From Chara braunii (lineage: Eukaryota; Streptophyta; Charophyceae; Charales; Characeae), in assembly GCA_003427395.1 (NCBI GenBank), contig BFEA01000743.1, forward strand, positions 229,941 through 293,940: a DNA stretch of 64,000 nucleotides. The letters are read 5' to 3'. Every line of letters starts with the position of its first letter. Position 1 is the stretch's first letter. This document shows positions 23,908-34,157 of this stretch, one piece after another. The notes beneath the pieces were generated by a model. It was not told the origin of the DNA. It was given only the letters and a program-made list of their open reading frames with translations, and did no database searches. The position numbers were made by a program, and so were the translations under genes.

Positions 23908-23962
<55 letters not shown>
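23862..23962. repeat. Interrupted poly(T) tract
   Basis: About one hundred bases, almost all T, with three short A-rich interruptions. Read on the minus strand it could be the poly(A) end of a retroposon, but no element body is recognised to its right. Confidence 0.7.
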
Positions 23963-23967
<5 letters not shown>

Positions 23968-26915
23968 TGAAATTCGTTTTTCTTCGATAACTCCTGATCA
24001 GCACGTTTTCTCGCAAAGTACGCCATGATCAAAGTTTGTCCTGTCGTCGAGGCGAACGTTTTGAGACGTTGGGAAAATCTAACGGCTAGAAAAAGAGATA
24101 TGAATTTTTTTTGTATTTTTCTAATTAAAATTTTGAAATCATGAAATTCTTTTCATTTTAATTACGAAGAAAAGAAGCGGAATCTGGGGAATGTCGCCCA
24201 GGGCAAAGTTGTCCGATTTATTTTTTTCGACATTTTGAAACCTTGATCGGGAAAAACAGACTTCGCTTGAGTGAACGGAGGGGTCCAACAGGTACAAAAA
24301 AAAAGGAAAATAAAAATTAAAAAATTGTATTTTTTTATAATTTTGTGATTATAAAATGGGTAGAAAATAAAAGAAAGTAATCCGATAACTCCTTACCTTA
24401 AACCTAAAGAAATCTCACGAAACACTTTTGCGGTAATCCGGGGTGTTTCTATGCGCGTACGGTTGCGCGCAAAACCCAAAACCCTAATTAGTGAAAACCC
24501 TAATTAGGGTAAAACCCTAATACCAGTTTAAAAAAGGTCGGGTAAAAAGAGTGAAGCTACAACTTTTACTTTCCGTATTGTTGTGGAAAATTTTGTGTAA
24601 ATACATTTTGTATAATTGATTTTTTTTAAATTAAAATTGGAGAAATTTTATTATGAAAAATAATGAAAAATCAAATAAACAAATAAATAAATAATAAGTA
24701 TACAAGGAGTCAAGGACCTTTCTCTTTCTTAATCAAGCGAAAATTTCCTGAACCCCTTCCCAACGGGAGGAGGGAAATTGGTGCTGAAATTTTTGTGAAT
24801 TATTTAAATTTTGGAAGGAAGATGAACAATAGCGAACTTCAGCAATCAAACAACACCATATTCACAAGACCAGATAGTCGTGACCTCGAACCAACAGCAG
24901 AATTGCATCACGAGTTTCACCAAATAAGAAAACACCAAGAGCTCATAATTGACAATGTTGGTAAAGTCTCATTATCATCATCAATGAAGAACCAATGTTG
25001 ATATCCTATACGGCGCGCGGCGTCTTGACTACAGATGGCAGATCCTATCTAGCCTAGACTACAATGTCGAAAATGACGTCAACAACTTTTCCGAAGTCCA
25101 AGCATACAACGACCAATGTCGCACGCTTCCAGCACCAGGTATGTCTCTTGCCTCACTTACAACCTCGTTCCTCAACACACAGATGCCACTTGCACCCAAG
25201 GACCACCCTGCACCACACCCAGCTTACAGCAGCGTAGCTCGGCTATGGCTGCCTGCTTCTTCCTGCTCGCCCGTAAGCACGTGAGTGCCAACGGGCTTCA
25301 GCGCAGCATGCAGCCAGCACCCGAATGCCCAATATGGAGGCAGACCCTTTGCTATATCAAAGTGGCCTGCCTGCGTTCTGTTCCAAGAAGCTTCTAGTAG
25401 GCCCCTGTAGCCTGAGGCCCAACACAAACGAGAACAGGCCTTGGGCCAGAGGTGGTTGCATGCACCCAACTGCCTTTGGCCTGTGTTTGGCCCAGTACCC
25501 GTATCCAGCCCAGGGCCTGCTTTCCATACATTCACACAGGCGGCCCAGGGCCTGGGTTGTCTCAACCAACTGGCGCCACACAACTCCCTGAATTTTTTTA
25601 GTTGCGCAGTAGCCAAAATAGGGCCCTGAGGGCCTCGTCGAGCCTGCCTTCACTTAGGGCGGCCGACTTGCTACAAAATGGGGCCGAATGGGGCTCATAG
25701 AGGTAGTAGCCTCGCAATTTTGTTATTTAAAATTGATACAAATTAAAACAAATGCCTAAAATTGGGTAAGATCGCTTGTTTGACTTTTGAATTACTTTTA
25801 TTTATTCGAGGGACTCTCTCCCGCACCCCAACTTAACGGGGTGAGGGAAACTACTGTCGGAATCCTTCGAAATTCCCCTTTTCAATTTGAATTTTTGTTA
25901 ATTAATTAATAAAAATATTTAAGAATCGAAAATCAAATTTTTTTTTTTCATTATTTTTTTTGATATTCCCCTTCCGGCAGTGTTGTTTGAGGGCTTCGCC
26001 CGGACCCCATCCCAACGGGGGGGAGGCGAAGCGCTGCCGAAATTTTGGTAAATTCCCAAAAATTCATTCCTGCCCCTAAAAATCTCCAAACTCGGCGGGC
26101 ATATATATATATTGATCCTTAATGTATATAAATCGAAAACAGGATTTTACCCTAACTAAACACGTTTTACTTAATTTCTAATTAAAAAATCAGAAAAAAT
26201 TCCCTAGAGAGAAAAGGAAAAAAGAAGTTGGGGTAAACCGAGTTCGGGTGATCCGGCTGGTGAGTTGCTGAGGGCTTGAAACAAGTAACGGGAATTTTTA
26301 AAAATTAAAATTATTTTTTTGAAATTTTTATATTCATCCGACGCAAATTAGAAACAAATCGTGGGTGACAGCGAAAAGAGTTACGGACTTGCCCCGTCAC
26401 TCGCGAGGGATTTCTCCACGATCCCCTATGCTTTGAACGCGACGCAATGCTTTCTTCTTGGTTGTAAGTAATTTTTGTTAATTTAAACAGATAAAAATCC
26501 CTTAAAATTATCAAAATGGTTTGAAAATTCGGAAAGAGAGTACGTAGGGTTCTTGATGTTGGCTTTTGCATAAGGGATAGGGTCAGTTGGCTGAAAGCAC
26601 ATTCGAGGGTGCAGTCGGCCAAATTCCCTCGAATTGTGCACGCGCCTTATATTCGAGGGAACTTGAGTATTGGGCTTGTAAGGTCAATTCCAGTTCGGGA
26701 TTCTGCACCCTAGCTACATACGGCCCTTCAGGACAGAGATAGTACCTAGGTAGGCAGTGCTTATTACAGGGACGATCTTCCGAACCCCATCCCAACTAGG
26801 GGATGCGAAGCGTTGCCAAAATTTTCTTTAAGTTTTCCCTTTTGCCCTTCCTTGTACGCTACTGCTCTTCATATTCTTCACCCACCCCGCAACCCGTAAA
26901 CTCAGCGGCACGGAT
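23963..26915. other. AT-rich region with recurring stem-loops, no firm gene
   Basis: Four related stem-loops occur, each with an ACCCC..CCCAAC..GGGG core (near 24750, 25825, 26010 and 26785). CCCTAA/TTAGGG-like words lie at 24476-24530. An open stretch at 24795-25001 (68 aa, rich in Asn/Gln) and another at about 25008-25140, ending at a possible GTATGT donor, could be exon remnants. They have no recognisable domain and I do not call them genes. Confidence 0.4.
25975..26046. other. Nested stem-loop with GCGCTGCCG tail
   Basis: Three nested inverted pairs can be drawn: CGGCAG with CTGCCG outside, GGCTTCGCC with GGCGAAGC inside, and CCCC with GGGG around the loop sequence ATCCCAAC. The right edge continues as GCGCTGCCGAAATTT. 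Related but less perfect versions lie near 24750, 25825 and 26785. The tail word GCGCTGCCGAAATTT also occurs in the 124-bp tandem repeat at 3024. Confidence 0.6.
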
Positions 26916-28004
26916 GTGGCCACCCCTAGAGTAGAAGAGTACCTTGTTAGCCCGCAATGGAGGATTGAGCCACCCGAGCTCGTGGAAGGAGGTTTTGTTG
27001 AATTTACGTTGCCGACTCGACCTACCGACTGGCACGACAGGCTGTGCGGGTGGCGATCGATCCTCTTATCATCCGGAGCGTAGCTGTGGATGTGCAGAGA
27101 CCTTGTGCCAGAGGGCTAGCATACTCATCGGAGGCGTCCGGACGAGGTCACATATGGGGTGGTCAAGGCCTTCCTGTATCTGAGCCCATAGGTAGTCGGA
27201 GAGGCTGCGTTGACTCTTGTACTCCTGGGGACTTGCGAGATCATCGGCTGGGCCGAGTGATACTTGCAAGGCGAGATATAGAGTTTCCGACGAAAGGACG
27301 AGCAGGAGTCGGGAGCGTGTGGCTACACTCCCCGTGTCATCACCGGGGAACTTTCGGTTGTACGTGACGGGTTTTTCCCGTCTGCGGGCTCTGGGTTGAG
27401 GACGGCGGTTCCCAATTTCGTGGTAGACAAGGTATTCGGTGGCGTGGGCGGTCTTGTCGAGGTGTATCTTACGGTGGAGGAGCTCGAGTATTTCTTAAGG
27501 GGGGATTTCGACTCCCGTTATATGTACTACTCCCTAGTGACCGCTGGGCCACGGTGGGGGGACGAGAAGCTCATAGAGTTGATCCGCTCAATAGCGCCGA
27601 CTTCTTCTAGACCTTGGTGGGACGAGGGCTACGAGTGGAGGCGCCCACCGCCCGCGTACGTTTGGGACCTGCTGGACTGCGAGCTTCGAGCAGGGCCAGA
27701 TTACACCACTAGTGTGGGTCGACTCTTCACGGAGTACTGAGACTCGTGGGGATCCGCAGACGCTGAGCCGCTTATAACTGCGTATGAGCTTACGCGGTAT
27801 TACGAGGTCATCGGAGCGCCAGGGTATCAGATAGTTGAGGAGGACGAGGAGTTCGGCTGGAACGACGAGGAGGATTGGGAGCCCGACTGGATCGACTCTG
27901 AGGTTGAGGACGCCGAGTCGGGAGAGGATCTCGACATCACCGACGCTCATTTCCCAAGGATAGGGGTCGCCATCAGGACTTGGAGAGGCCGACAAAGCGA
28001 TTGA
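26916..28004 (+). pseudogene. Family-1 ORF, decayed copy
   Basis: This is a broken paralogue of the intact ORF that follows four bases downstream. Alignable stretches include PPELVEG, VEFTLP, GWRS, KAFLYLSPEVV, ITGEL, VFGGVGGLVE, YYSL, RWGD and YVWDLLD. Stops (TAG, TGA) occur where the paralogue has W, E, R or G codons, and at least two frameshifts are needed. Its C-terminal extension after the TGA at 27738 is strongly acidic (EEDEEFGWNDEED) and ends HFPRIGVAI. The distance between the two start codons is 1093 bp, so the pair arose by tandem duplication. The function is unknown. Confidence 0.7.
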
Positions 28005-28008
28005 GCGG

Positions 28009-28914
28009 ATGTGGCACTCTGAGGCGGTAGAGGAGTTCCCTGTCATCGATTGGCGGGGGCCGTATGAGCCTCCAGAGTTAGTGGAGGGAGAGCTGGTGGA
28101 GTTCACACTTCCCGCACGTCCTGTTCACGAGAGCGATCACAGTCATGGATGGCGATCGCTGCTTCTTTGCCCAGGCGCTTGGCTATGGATGCATCGGGAG
28201 GTCGATGGCATGAGAGACGCAGGAGGGAAGCTTATTGAGGAGGCCAGCTGGGGTACAGTGCGGGCATTCTTATTCCTTAGCACAGAGGTCGCGAGGGGCG
28301 TTGTGCTATCTCTCGCTGTCTCAGGGTCGAGCGCCGTGATAGACTGTGCTGAGCGGTATCTCCAAGAGGAGGTGGGCCGTTTTCGACAAGACGAGCGTGC
28401 GTATGTGAGGAGATGGCCACGTAGGATCCCTGGGGTTAGGGATATCACAGGAGAACTCCGGATTGCACGATTGGGATTCTTTCCTTATTCCTACAGACGA
28501 TTGAGAACGACAGTGCCTGCATATGTGGTCGACGAGCTGTTCGGAGGAGTAGGAGGAGTGGTCGAGCCATATTTAGCGCTGCGAGAGCTCAGTGTTTTCT
28601 CCCGGAGTGATCTTGACTCGGACTTTATATATTACTCCCTGTTGACTGGCGTATTGCGCTGGGGTGACAAGAGATTACAGTTTATAGAGCTGGTCCGGTC
28701 CATATCGCCGACACAATATAGGGACTTTGCAAATGAGAGATCATCGGCTTGGAGGAGAGCTCCACGGACATATGTATGGGATCTACTGGATAGGGAGATC
28801 AGAGCGGGGCCATATTACGTAGCATCCATGGGACGACTCTTTGATGAGGACTGGGGGGCTTGGTGGAGCAGTGCGCTTCTCTGTCCGCGACTGATCAAAA
28901 GATACTATGAGTAG
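28009..28914 (+). CDS. Family-1 hypothetical protein, intact 301 aa
   Basis: This is the longest clean ORF in the cluster. I do not recognise its family. There is no signal peptide. It has two conserved parts when compared with the decayed copy upstream. Residues about 20-130 carry PPELVEGELVEFTLP and GTVRAFLFLSTEVARG. Residues about 165-290 carry VVDELFGGVGGVVE, IYYSLLT, RWGD, YVWDLLD and GRLF. The TAG at 28912 is followed in frame by 54 codons of acidic sequence ending HFPRLAVGFRA (stop at 29074), matching the tail of the upstream copy, so the present stop probably truncates an ancestral protein of about 355 aa. A third, distant relative lies at 30219. Confidence 0.6.
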   Translation: MWHSEAVEEFPVIDWRGPYEPPELVEGELVEFTLPARPVHESDHSHGWRSLLLCPGAWLWMHREVDGMRDAGGKLIEEASWGTVRAFLFLSTEVARGVVLSLAVSGSSAVIDCAERYLQEEVGRFRQDERAYVRRWPRRIPGVRDITGELRIARLGFFPYSYRRLRTTVPAYVVDELFGGVGGVVEPYLALRELSVFSRSDLDSDFIYYSLLTGVLRWGDKRLQFIELVRSISPTQYRDFANERSSAWRRAPRTYVWDLLDREIRAGPYYVASMGRLFDEDWGAWWSSALLCPRLIKRYYE

Positions 28915-29076
28915 GGAGGCGCGCCAGGATGTGTCATAGAGCTGGGGGCGGAGCGCGTCGAGGCCGCGCCACATGAGGAGGCTCAGGGTGTGGACCATGA
29001 CTCGGAGGAGGAGATAGAGGAGGCGGACCGTGCTGCGATTCACTTCCCTAGGTTGGCGGTAGGGTTCAGGGCATAG

Positions 29077-29356
29077 AAGCCAGAGACGATAACCGCGTAG
29101 GGGTAGAGGTACCAGAGGAGGGTCGACACCAGGGTGACGAACAAGAGCATATCCCTTGGGNGCGCNAGATAGGTGAGNATAGAGATGTGGATATGCNAGA
29201 CGCNGACGAGGCCCAGTGACGGAGGCGGCGNGTGTGTTCTCAACNCNGAGGGACGAATCNCATAGGTGTCGAGGTANTCGCAAATTTANAGCAGAAGTGT
29301 TCGGTGAGAGGAGAAAGGAGCTAGGAGAGAGGTAGAAATGATGGTGAGGATTACAG
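29077..29356. other. Spacer with Ns inside the ORF cluster
   Basis: About ten Ns break every frame here. No extended similarity to the neighbouring families is readable. Confidence 0.3.
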
Positions 29357-29788
29357 ATGGGCCGACATGTGATGTNCTTTAGACGGGTGTATTGGGAGCA
29401 GTTAATCACNGAGGGACGAGGCCCTACAAAANAGGAAATTNATGANGTCATACNATCCCTCAACGAGAGGACAAGGAGAGAGGTTCTCCCATACGAGCTC
29501 GTTACTTACGAGTATGTCCAAGGAGGAGGTATAGATCAATGACGCGTGTACATTCTTGCATATCGGTTTGTTACCCTCGACGAGTACGACGTGGGGATCT
29601 ACGTTCCTGCGACCCGGGCAAGGGAGTATCTGAGCGAGAGAGCTTGGGACAACCCGTTTAGATTGATGATAAGAGAGGTCTACCGCTTGGAACAAGAAGG
29701 GAAGACAGTTAGTTGGCATACTGGGATCGAACTGTTCGAAGAGATTCCAGCTCCTCCGGTTACAGGAAAGAACCTATCTAGGTATTGA
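29357..29788 (+). pseudogene. Family-2 ORF, copy 1
   Basis: A single frame from 29357 to 29788 is interrupted by one TGA (29540-29542). It contains LPYELVTYEY, then YILAYRF..LDEYDVGIYVP and ELFEEIPAPPV. The same signature occurs at 32837 (FPYEVVRY, HVGIYLPRERA, FDGLPRPPI) and at 33345 (IPYEVERYE, DVRIYLPRE, FEGLPKPPT). Several Ns lie in the N-terminal half. The family is unrecognised. Conserved features are a PYE motif, a (D/H)V.IY.P motif and a proline-rich end. Confidence 0.6.
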
Positions 29789-29864
29789 TGACACGAGATG
29801 ATAGAGTTGGTGACACGGATTAGAGATCAGGGACAATTCGCACTGGCATCGATGAGGCGGAATA

Positions 29865-30143
29865 GTGGTGAGGAGTCGCTCGAACNTATGGTTGGCTTAC
29901 GTCGTGACGCGCGATTCAGACTCCTATAGAGTAGGGAAACTGATAGGACCGACGNAAACGGCTGTGGGATACGATATTCCTCTTCCGGTGCGCATAGANG
30001 AGATAGCGAGCATACCGATCCGNCACTTTGGTACTTGGTTGGCAAGGGGCGTNTTCTTGTGGACGGTGATCTTAGAGGATAGAGGGTTTGCTATCCCTCG
30101 ACGACTGGAAGGGATAGGGCATCTCGTGTTTGACAAAACATGA
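29865..30143 (+). CDS. Hypothetical ORF, 92 aa
   Basis: An ORF with Ns in several codons, containing VGKLIGPT, GYDIPLPVRI and FLWTVILEDRGFAIPRRL. It is co-directional with its neighbours and starts 76 bp after the previous frame. No family is recognised. The start codon is uncertain because the upstream frame is open for several codons. Confidence 0.35.
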   Translation: MVRSRSNXWLAYVVTRDSDSYRVGKLIGPTXTAVGYDIPLPVRIXEIASIPIXHFGTWLARGXFLWTVILEDRGFAIPRRLEGIGHLVFDKT

Positions 30144-30218
30144 GACCTTGAGATAGGGNTAACACTCGNTGGTGTTAGCAGGAACTAGTGGAAGTACGAG
30201 GTCCTAGCAAGATCGATA

Positions 30219-30557
30219 GTGAGACGACGGCTGACTAGCTTTGCAGGGGAGAGGTCTTTCACCGTCCGTGTCGTAATCGGGCCCCCGCACCCAGTCTACT
30301 ACCTTGTAGAGAGCTGGAGATTGACTCTCCCTACGTTTGTAATAGAACAAACCTATGGGAGTGTGGACCACCTAACTAAAGCAGTTGACCACANGNTGTA
30401 CACACTCTGGTTAGGGCTAGCACCTCGATTTACGGAGGTGTACTACGCNGTTTGCGTGAGGTGGGGACAACCAGACAAGGAGACGCTAAGAGACCTNATC
30501 GACGCCACTTGNTGGATAGACTGTTTGAGGCCAGTCGATCTGATCGACTATTGCTGA
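30219..30557 (+). CDS. Family-1-like ORF, divergent short copy
   Basis: This 112-aa ORF resembles the second half of the family-1 protein. LPTFVIEQTYGSVDHL aligns with VPAYVVDELFGGVGGV, VRWGQPDKETL aligns with RWGDKRLQFIEL, and VYY aligns with IYY. It lacks the N-terminal half. Four Ns lie within it. It suggests that the conserved C-terminal part is a separable domain. The function is unknown. Confidence 0.45.
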   Translation: MRRRLTSFAGERSFTVRVVIGPPHPVYYLVESWRLTLPTFVIEQTYGSVDHLTKAVDHXXYTLWLGLAPRFTEVYYXVCVRWGQPDKETLRDXIDATXWIDCLRPVDLIDYC

Positions 30558-30770
30558 AGACGAGTAGAGGACCTATACGTTGGTTAGGAGGAGCTGAGGT
30601 ATCTATTTGGGGACCAGCGATAGGAGGCATGCCAGGTCGGGCGACTACAGGGCTTAATGTAAGCAGGCAATTAGTGAACGAAGGCTTCACAGTGACCGTC
30701 TTACTCAAACCACACCTATACGAGGATCAGACAGAACAGGAGTGCTTTCGACGAGCTAGATAATTCATAC
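30558..30770 (+). CDS. Hypothetical ORF remnant
   Basis: Overlapping the end of the previous ORF, a frame open to 30763 contains IRWLGGAEVSIWGPAIGGMP and GFTVTVLLKPHLYEDQ. The upstream part of the same frame is a shadow of the neighbour, so the true start is unclear. No family is recognised. The cluster is interrupted by a repeat soon after. Confidence 0.3.
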
Positions 30771-30854
30771 GTGAGTACCGGCTAGGAGTCCTCGCATGCG
30801 TGACCTTCCAAACAAAGATAAAGTACGAGGTGATGGTATGGTCGGCTGGACACC

Positions 30855-31413
30855 TACGCCTGTGTAACCGTTTGAACGCCGTGAACGCGCGTTCGCCTTC
30901 AAATGTGCGTGTGAACGCGGATTGCGCGTTCGCGTTCAAAATTGAACGACGTTCAATTATTTTTTTATTTAAAAAAAAAATCGTTTTAATGCCTATAATT
31001 TTTTTTTTTTTTTTATGAGTTCTGTATGATGTGAGGTACATGCCTCTCAGTTTTGGAGTTATTTTGCTGAGGCAAAAAAAAATGAAAAATCGCCAAAGAT
31101 GGCGGTGTCAAATCGTGTTCGCTCACTAATTTCAATTCTTTTTTTACGTTTTTTTATTTTCTGTTTTCTATTTATTTTTTTCAATTTGGTAACGAATTTA
31201 GATGTAATGCTCAGGCAAATATTGTTTATTTTATTTTTATTCATAACATTTTTTTTTTCCGGAATTTTTTGAGTTTTTTTTTTTTTTTTTTTTTTTTTTT
31301 CCTTGCGCGGAATTGAACTCCGCGTTCGGTCCCGTTCATTGAACGCGCGTGCATTCCGTTCAATTTCTGAACGGAAAACCCCCGTTCAATGAACGCGCGG
31401 TTTCATAGACCTA
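30855..31413. mobile_element. MITE-like insertion with GAACGCG subterminal repeats
   Basis: The ends form an imperfect terminal inverted repeat: TACGCCTGTGTAACCG on the left and, on the opposite strand, TAGGTCTATGAAACCG on the right (12 of 16). Subterminal words GAACGCGCG, CGCGTTC and GTTCAATGAAC repeat in both orientations near both ends. The AT-rich centre (about 31017-31250) shares GATGTGAGGTACATGCCT, CCAAAGATGGCGGTGT and GATGTAATGCTCAG with the element at 35541. The layout resembles hAT-type non-autonomous elements, but no 8-bp target duplication is visible. It splits the ORF cluster. Confidence 0.5.
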
Positions 31414-31507
31414 TATGCAGAGTTGTTATTGGACGAGACTGTAGTGGAAGCCCGGGGCACGGTATGAGTCGGGCTGCTTTGTCATGACAGAGTGTGAGTC
31501 AACGCTA

Positions 31508-31936
31508 TATAGACGTAGACCCCGAACTTCGTACTCTCTCCGGTGGGATCGCAGAGACTCCGACTCCTAAAGGAGCGTGGATGATAGGAATCCTCGAGTG
31601 GCCGCTCATGGGAGAGTGACGGGTCGTTTGCCTGCAGACGAGTGATATGAACCTTCCTTGCGACGACTCCCGTATGCTTGAGCCGTTTCTAAACACTTAG
31701 CACGCGACGACGAGACACTACAAATTCTGCTGAGGGTGAGTATAAATGAGGAACTGTCGGACAATGAGTACAAAGAACTTGCGGAGGATGTCATATGGGA
31801 GCAGAGGTTAGGAGCACTGAGGGAGGTAACAACGCAGAGTTGGATGGTGTATGAGGTGGCCATATGCGTAAAGGGGAGAGTGCGCTTAGAGATAGTTCGA
31901 GACGAGACACCCACGGATGCTCGGAGTAAGATGTGA
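31508..31936 (+). pseudogene. Remnant ORFs after the MITE
   Basis: A readable piece at 31508-31619 (VDPELRTLSGGIAETP, GAWMIGILEWPLMGE) ends in a stop. A separate ORF at 31736-31936 (66 aa) contains WMVYEVAICVKGRVRLEI. Both have the same direction as the rest of the cluster. The second is faintly like the CIEGQEGRLFLDI portion of the last ORF at 33839, but not enough to call homology. No function can be given. Confidence 0.3.
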
Positions 31937-32077
31937 TAGGTGCTTGAAACTTAGAGAGAGATGCACGGAATAGGATGAAAATTGTGGATGAGAGGGTGAC
32001 GAGAGTCAAGGAGCGTACAAGTCAAGGAGCTGGGCAACAAGATTCGGGACTGCGGATCCAGCAAGAGTGAGAGTGAC

Positions 32078-32308
32078 TTGCGTAGAATAGAAGCAGCGAC
32101 GAGGGAGTTAGAGAGACTCTTTAGAGAGGATAGAGAATTCTACAGGAGGTGGCGTCTAGACTTTTTGGACTCGGAGAGCGTAAAGGCGAGAGATCATAAT
32201 CGCGAGGAATCAGAATGGTCATCAAAGTCGACGGAAAGGTCAGAAGAGTCGTCAGAGGATACAACACTGAAAAAAAAGGAGGATGTGGAAGGGACGTCAG
32301 GACAATGA
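32078..32308 (+). CDS. Hypothetical charged ORF, 76 aa
   Basis: The N-terminal half is helix-prone and Arg/Glu-rich (RRIEAATRELERLFRED). The C-terminal half is Ser/Glu/Lys-rich and probably disordered (STERSEESSEDTTLKKKED). The next frame begins ten bases later. The family is unrecognised. Composition alone does not prove it is coding, but strand and spacing fit the cluster. Confidence 0.4.
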   Translation: MRRIEAATRELERLFREDREFYRRWRLDFLDSESVKARDHNREESEWSSKSTERSEESSEDTTLKKKEDVEGTSGQ

Positions 32309-32317
32309 AAGGAGACG

Positions 32318-32812
32318 ATGAGCGGAACGAGTCAGTATATCAATCATAAGTTTTCCATGTATGTAGTAGGGAAGTTAGATGGATCGGTGACCTATGTAGT
32401 GATACAATTAGAACACCTAGCGGGACTCAGTGTGATCGAAAAAGCAGAATGCACGCGAAAGACCAGAGTCTGGGAAGGAGAGGAAAACGTGTGTTTGATT
32501 AAGTACGTACTATGCGAGTCTCCCTTCGATGAGTGACCCTTCTGTAGGGCGTGGCGCGAGTCCCTTAGAGAGGCTGTGAGACTCTTGGAGAGGGAGGCAA
32601 AGAAGGCAGGAGAGTTGGAAGGGGTTATAATAGACGGCTCCGTTCTCAGAATGCTCAAGGCTCACAACCGGTACTGGAAGGAAATGATTAAGACCTTAGA
32701 GGATGTTGAAGATTTTGGGGAGACAGACGATTTCGAGACGTTCTACGTATTCTTAGAGGATTCTGCGGAGAGGATCATGTTGTCCCTAGCGTTAACCGCG
32801 ATGGGATGTTAG
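32318..32812 (+). pseudogene. Hypothetical ORF with one internal TGA
   Basis: One frame runs from 32318 to 32812 with a single TGA at 32534-32536. The first part (72 aa) contains KFSMYVVGKLDGSVTYVVI. The second part has LREAVRLLEREAKKAGELEG and FYVFLEDSAERIMLSLALT, likely helical. The stop may be a decay mutation. The family is unrecognised. The ORF ends 24 bases before the next start. Confidence 0.4.
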
Positions 32813-32836
32813 GTGGCTCATGGAGACTGATGAGAG

Positions 32837-33334
32837 ATGCCACTACCGAAGAAGGAGTTAGCGCGAAGGAGGCGGAAGTTGTCGGGATGGAGAGGACCCC
32901 GTGATCCTGATCATGAGAAAGTGCTCCAAGATCTGAGCGCTATTAGAAGACGGGAAATCTTCCCCTACGAGGTAGTTAGGTACCAGGTAGCAAACATCAG
33001 TTGGGACATAAATCAATTTTATGTAATGACCGTCTACTTTCCCGACCTAGGAATACACCACGTAGGTATATACTTACCTAGGGAGCGCGCAGAGTTCTGT
33101 GTTTACACGAGGTGCTGGAGAATAGTCGCGTGGAAGTTGAGGGAAGAGAGGAAGAGATTAGAGGACTTGGGGAAGACTGTCGAAGTCTGTGACGACATCT
33201 CGATTTTTGACGGGTTGCCAAGGCCGCCGATTTCGGACCGAGGATTAAAGCGAAATGGATGGGAGGCGGTAGTGNACTTTGCTAGGATGGTCGGAACGAG
33301 GAATGGTCCCAAGAAATCGACAGGAAGAGAATAG
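32837..33334 (+). CDS. Family-2 hypothetical protein, longest copy
   Basis: This 165-aa ORF has a basic N-terminus (KKELARRRRKLSGW), then RREIFPYEVVRYQV, YVMTVYFPDLGIHHVGIYLP, a helical stretch EERKRLEDLGKTVE and FDGLPRPPI. It is the only family-2 copy without an internal stop, with one N near its end (33274). Paralogues flank it at 29357 and 33345. I do not recognise the family. Repetition of the same protein type in a compact run is typical of viral or mobile DNA, which is an inference. Confidence 0.5.
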   Translation: MPLPKKELARRRRKLSGWRGPRDPDHEKVLQDLSAIRRREIFPYEVVRYQVANISWDINQFYVMTVYFPDLGIHHVGIYLPRERAEFCVYTRCWRIVAWKLREERKRLEDLGKTVEVCDDISIFDGLPRPPISDRGLKRNGWEAVVXFARMVGTRNGPKKSTGRE

Positions 33335-33344
33335 GATGGGGAGG

Positions 33345-33855
33345 ATGAGTGAAGAGAGAAACATCTGTAATCGCGACTTGGAGTTGAGGAGAGAGAGGTT
33401 TCTTGTCGGAAACAGACCGTCCGAGGAGAGACTAGCGGCTGTCTGTGGCCTGTTGAGTTCTCTAGGGACGAGAGAAGCAATTCCATATGAGGTAGAGAGG
33501 TATGAGCTTGTGGATAGCAGATGGGAGGAGATCCATTTAGACGTGTATGATGTATTATGTGATGACCGCCAGGTTTATCCATTTAGACGTGTATGATGTA
33601 AGGATCTACCTGCCTAGGGAAAGAGAAGTAGAACTTGTATACGGTCAATGTTGGGAGCGTGCAAAAGAAATTGTAGAAGGCGAAAGAGATAAGTTATTAT
33701 CGCTGAGGAGAAACGTTAACTGAAACATATGGATAATGATCTTTGAAGGACTTCCTAAACCTCCAACTCCGTATCAGATTATGCAGAGGAGAAACTTCGA
33801 CACTGTGGTTGAACTCACCGTACGACATCAGGAGTTTGATGGCAAGAGGAGCTGA
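33345..33855 (+). pseudogene. Family-2 ORF, copy 3, with internal duplication
   Basis: The frame starts MSEERNICNR and keeps IPYEVERYELV. It is then disrupted where a 24-bp sequence (33531-33554) is repeated exactly at 33577-33600, shifting the frame. Beyond it DVYDVRIYLPRE and IFEGLPKPPTP are readable in the original register. The terminal TGA (33853-33855) lies inside the start of the next ORF (ATG at 33839), a 17-base overlap typical of compact genomes. Confidence 0.5.
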
Positions 33856-34157
33856 GTACCCGCTGGCGGGAGCCAGTGCAGTACGGCAAGGGTTGGGCGA
33901 TCTGGAGAGGAGGACATCAATCGATTTACAAGAGTGGTTGCGAGCTTGCACTCGCGAGGGGCTACACGCTATAGAGAGTGCGATTTGTAGGGGAGTCAGG
34001 TGCCCCGAGACAGGAGTGTTAGAGGTCAGGAGAGTTGCTGCCTGTATAGAAGGACAGGAGGGGCGACTTTTCCTGGACATAGGGATTCTAGGTATTGAAG
34101 GAACGCACGAGATCCGAGATGAGAGCGGAAGACTGGTAGTGATACTGAAGGCGGTTG

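Noticed and set aside
24476-24530. Interstitial telomere (CCCTAA-like words), also at 19036-19100
   Set aside because: Only a few degenerate units with CCCTAATTAGGG symmetry; no regular telomeric array.
27738-32536. Possible recoding of TGA as an amino acid in the ORF cluster
   Set aside because: Several in-frame TGAs exist, but the decayed family-1 copy also has TAG stops and frameshifts at positions where its paralogue has W, E, R or G, which fits ordinary decay.
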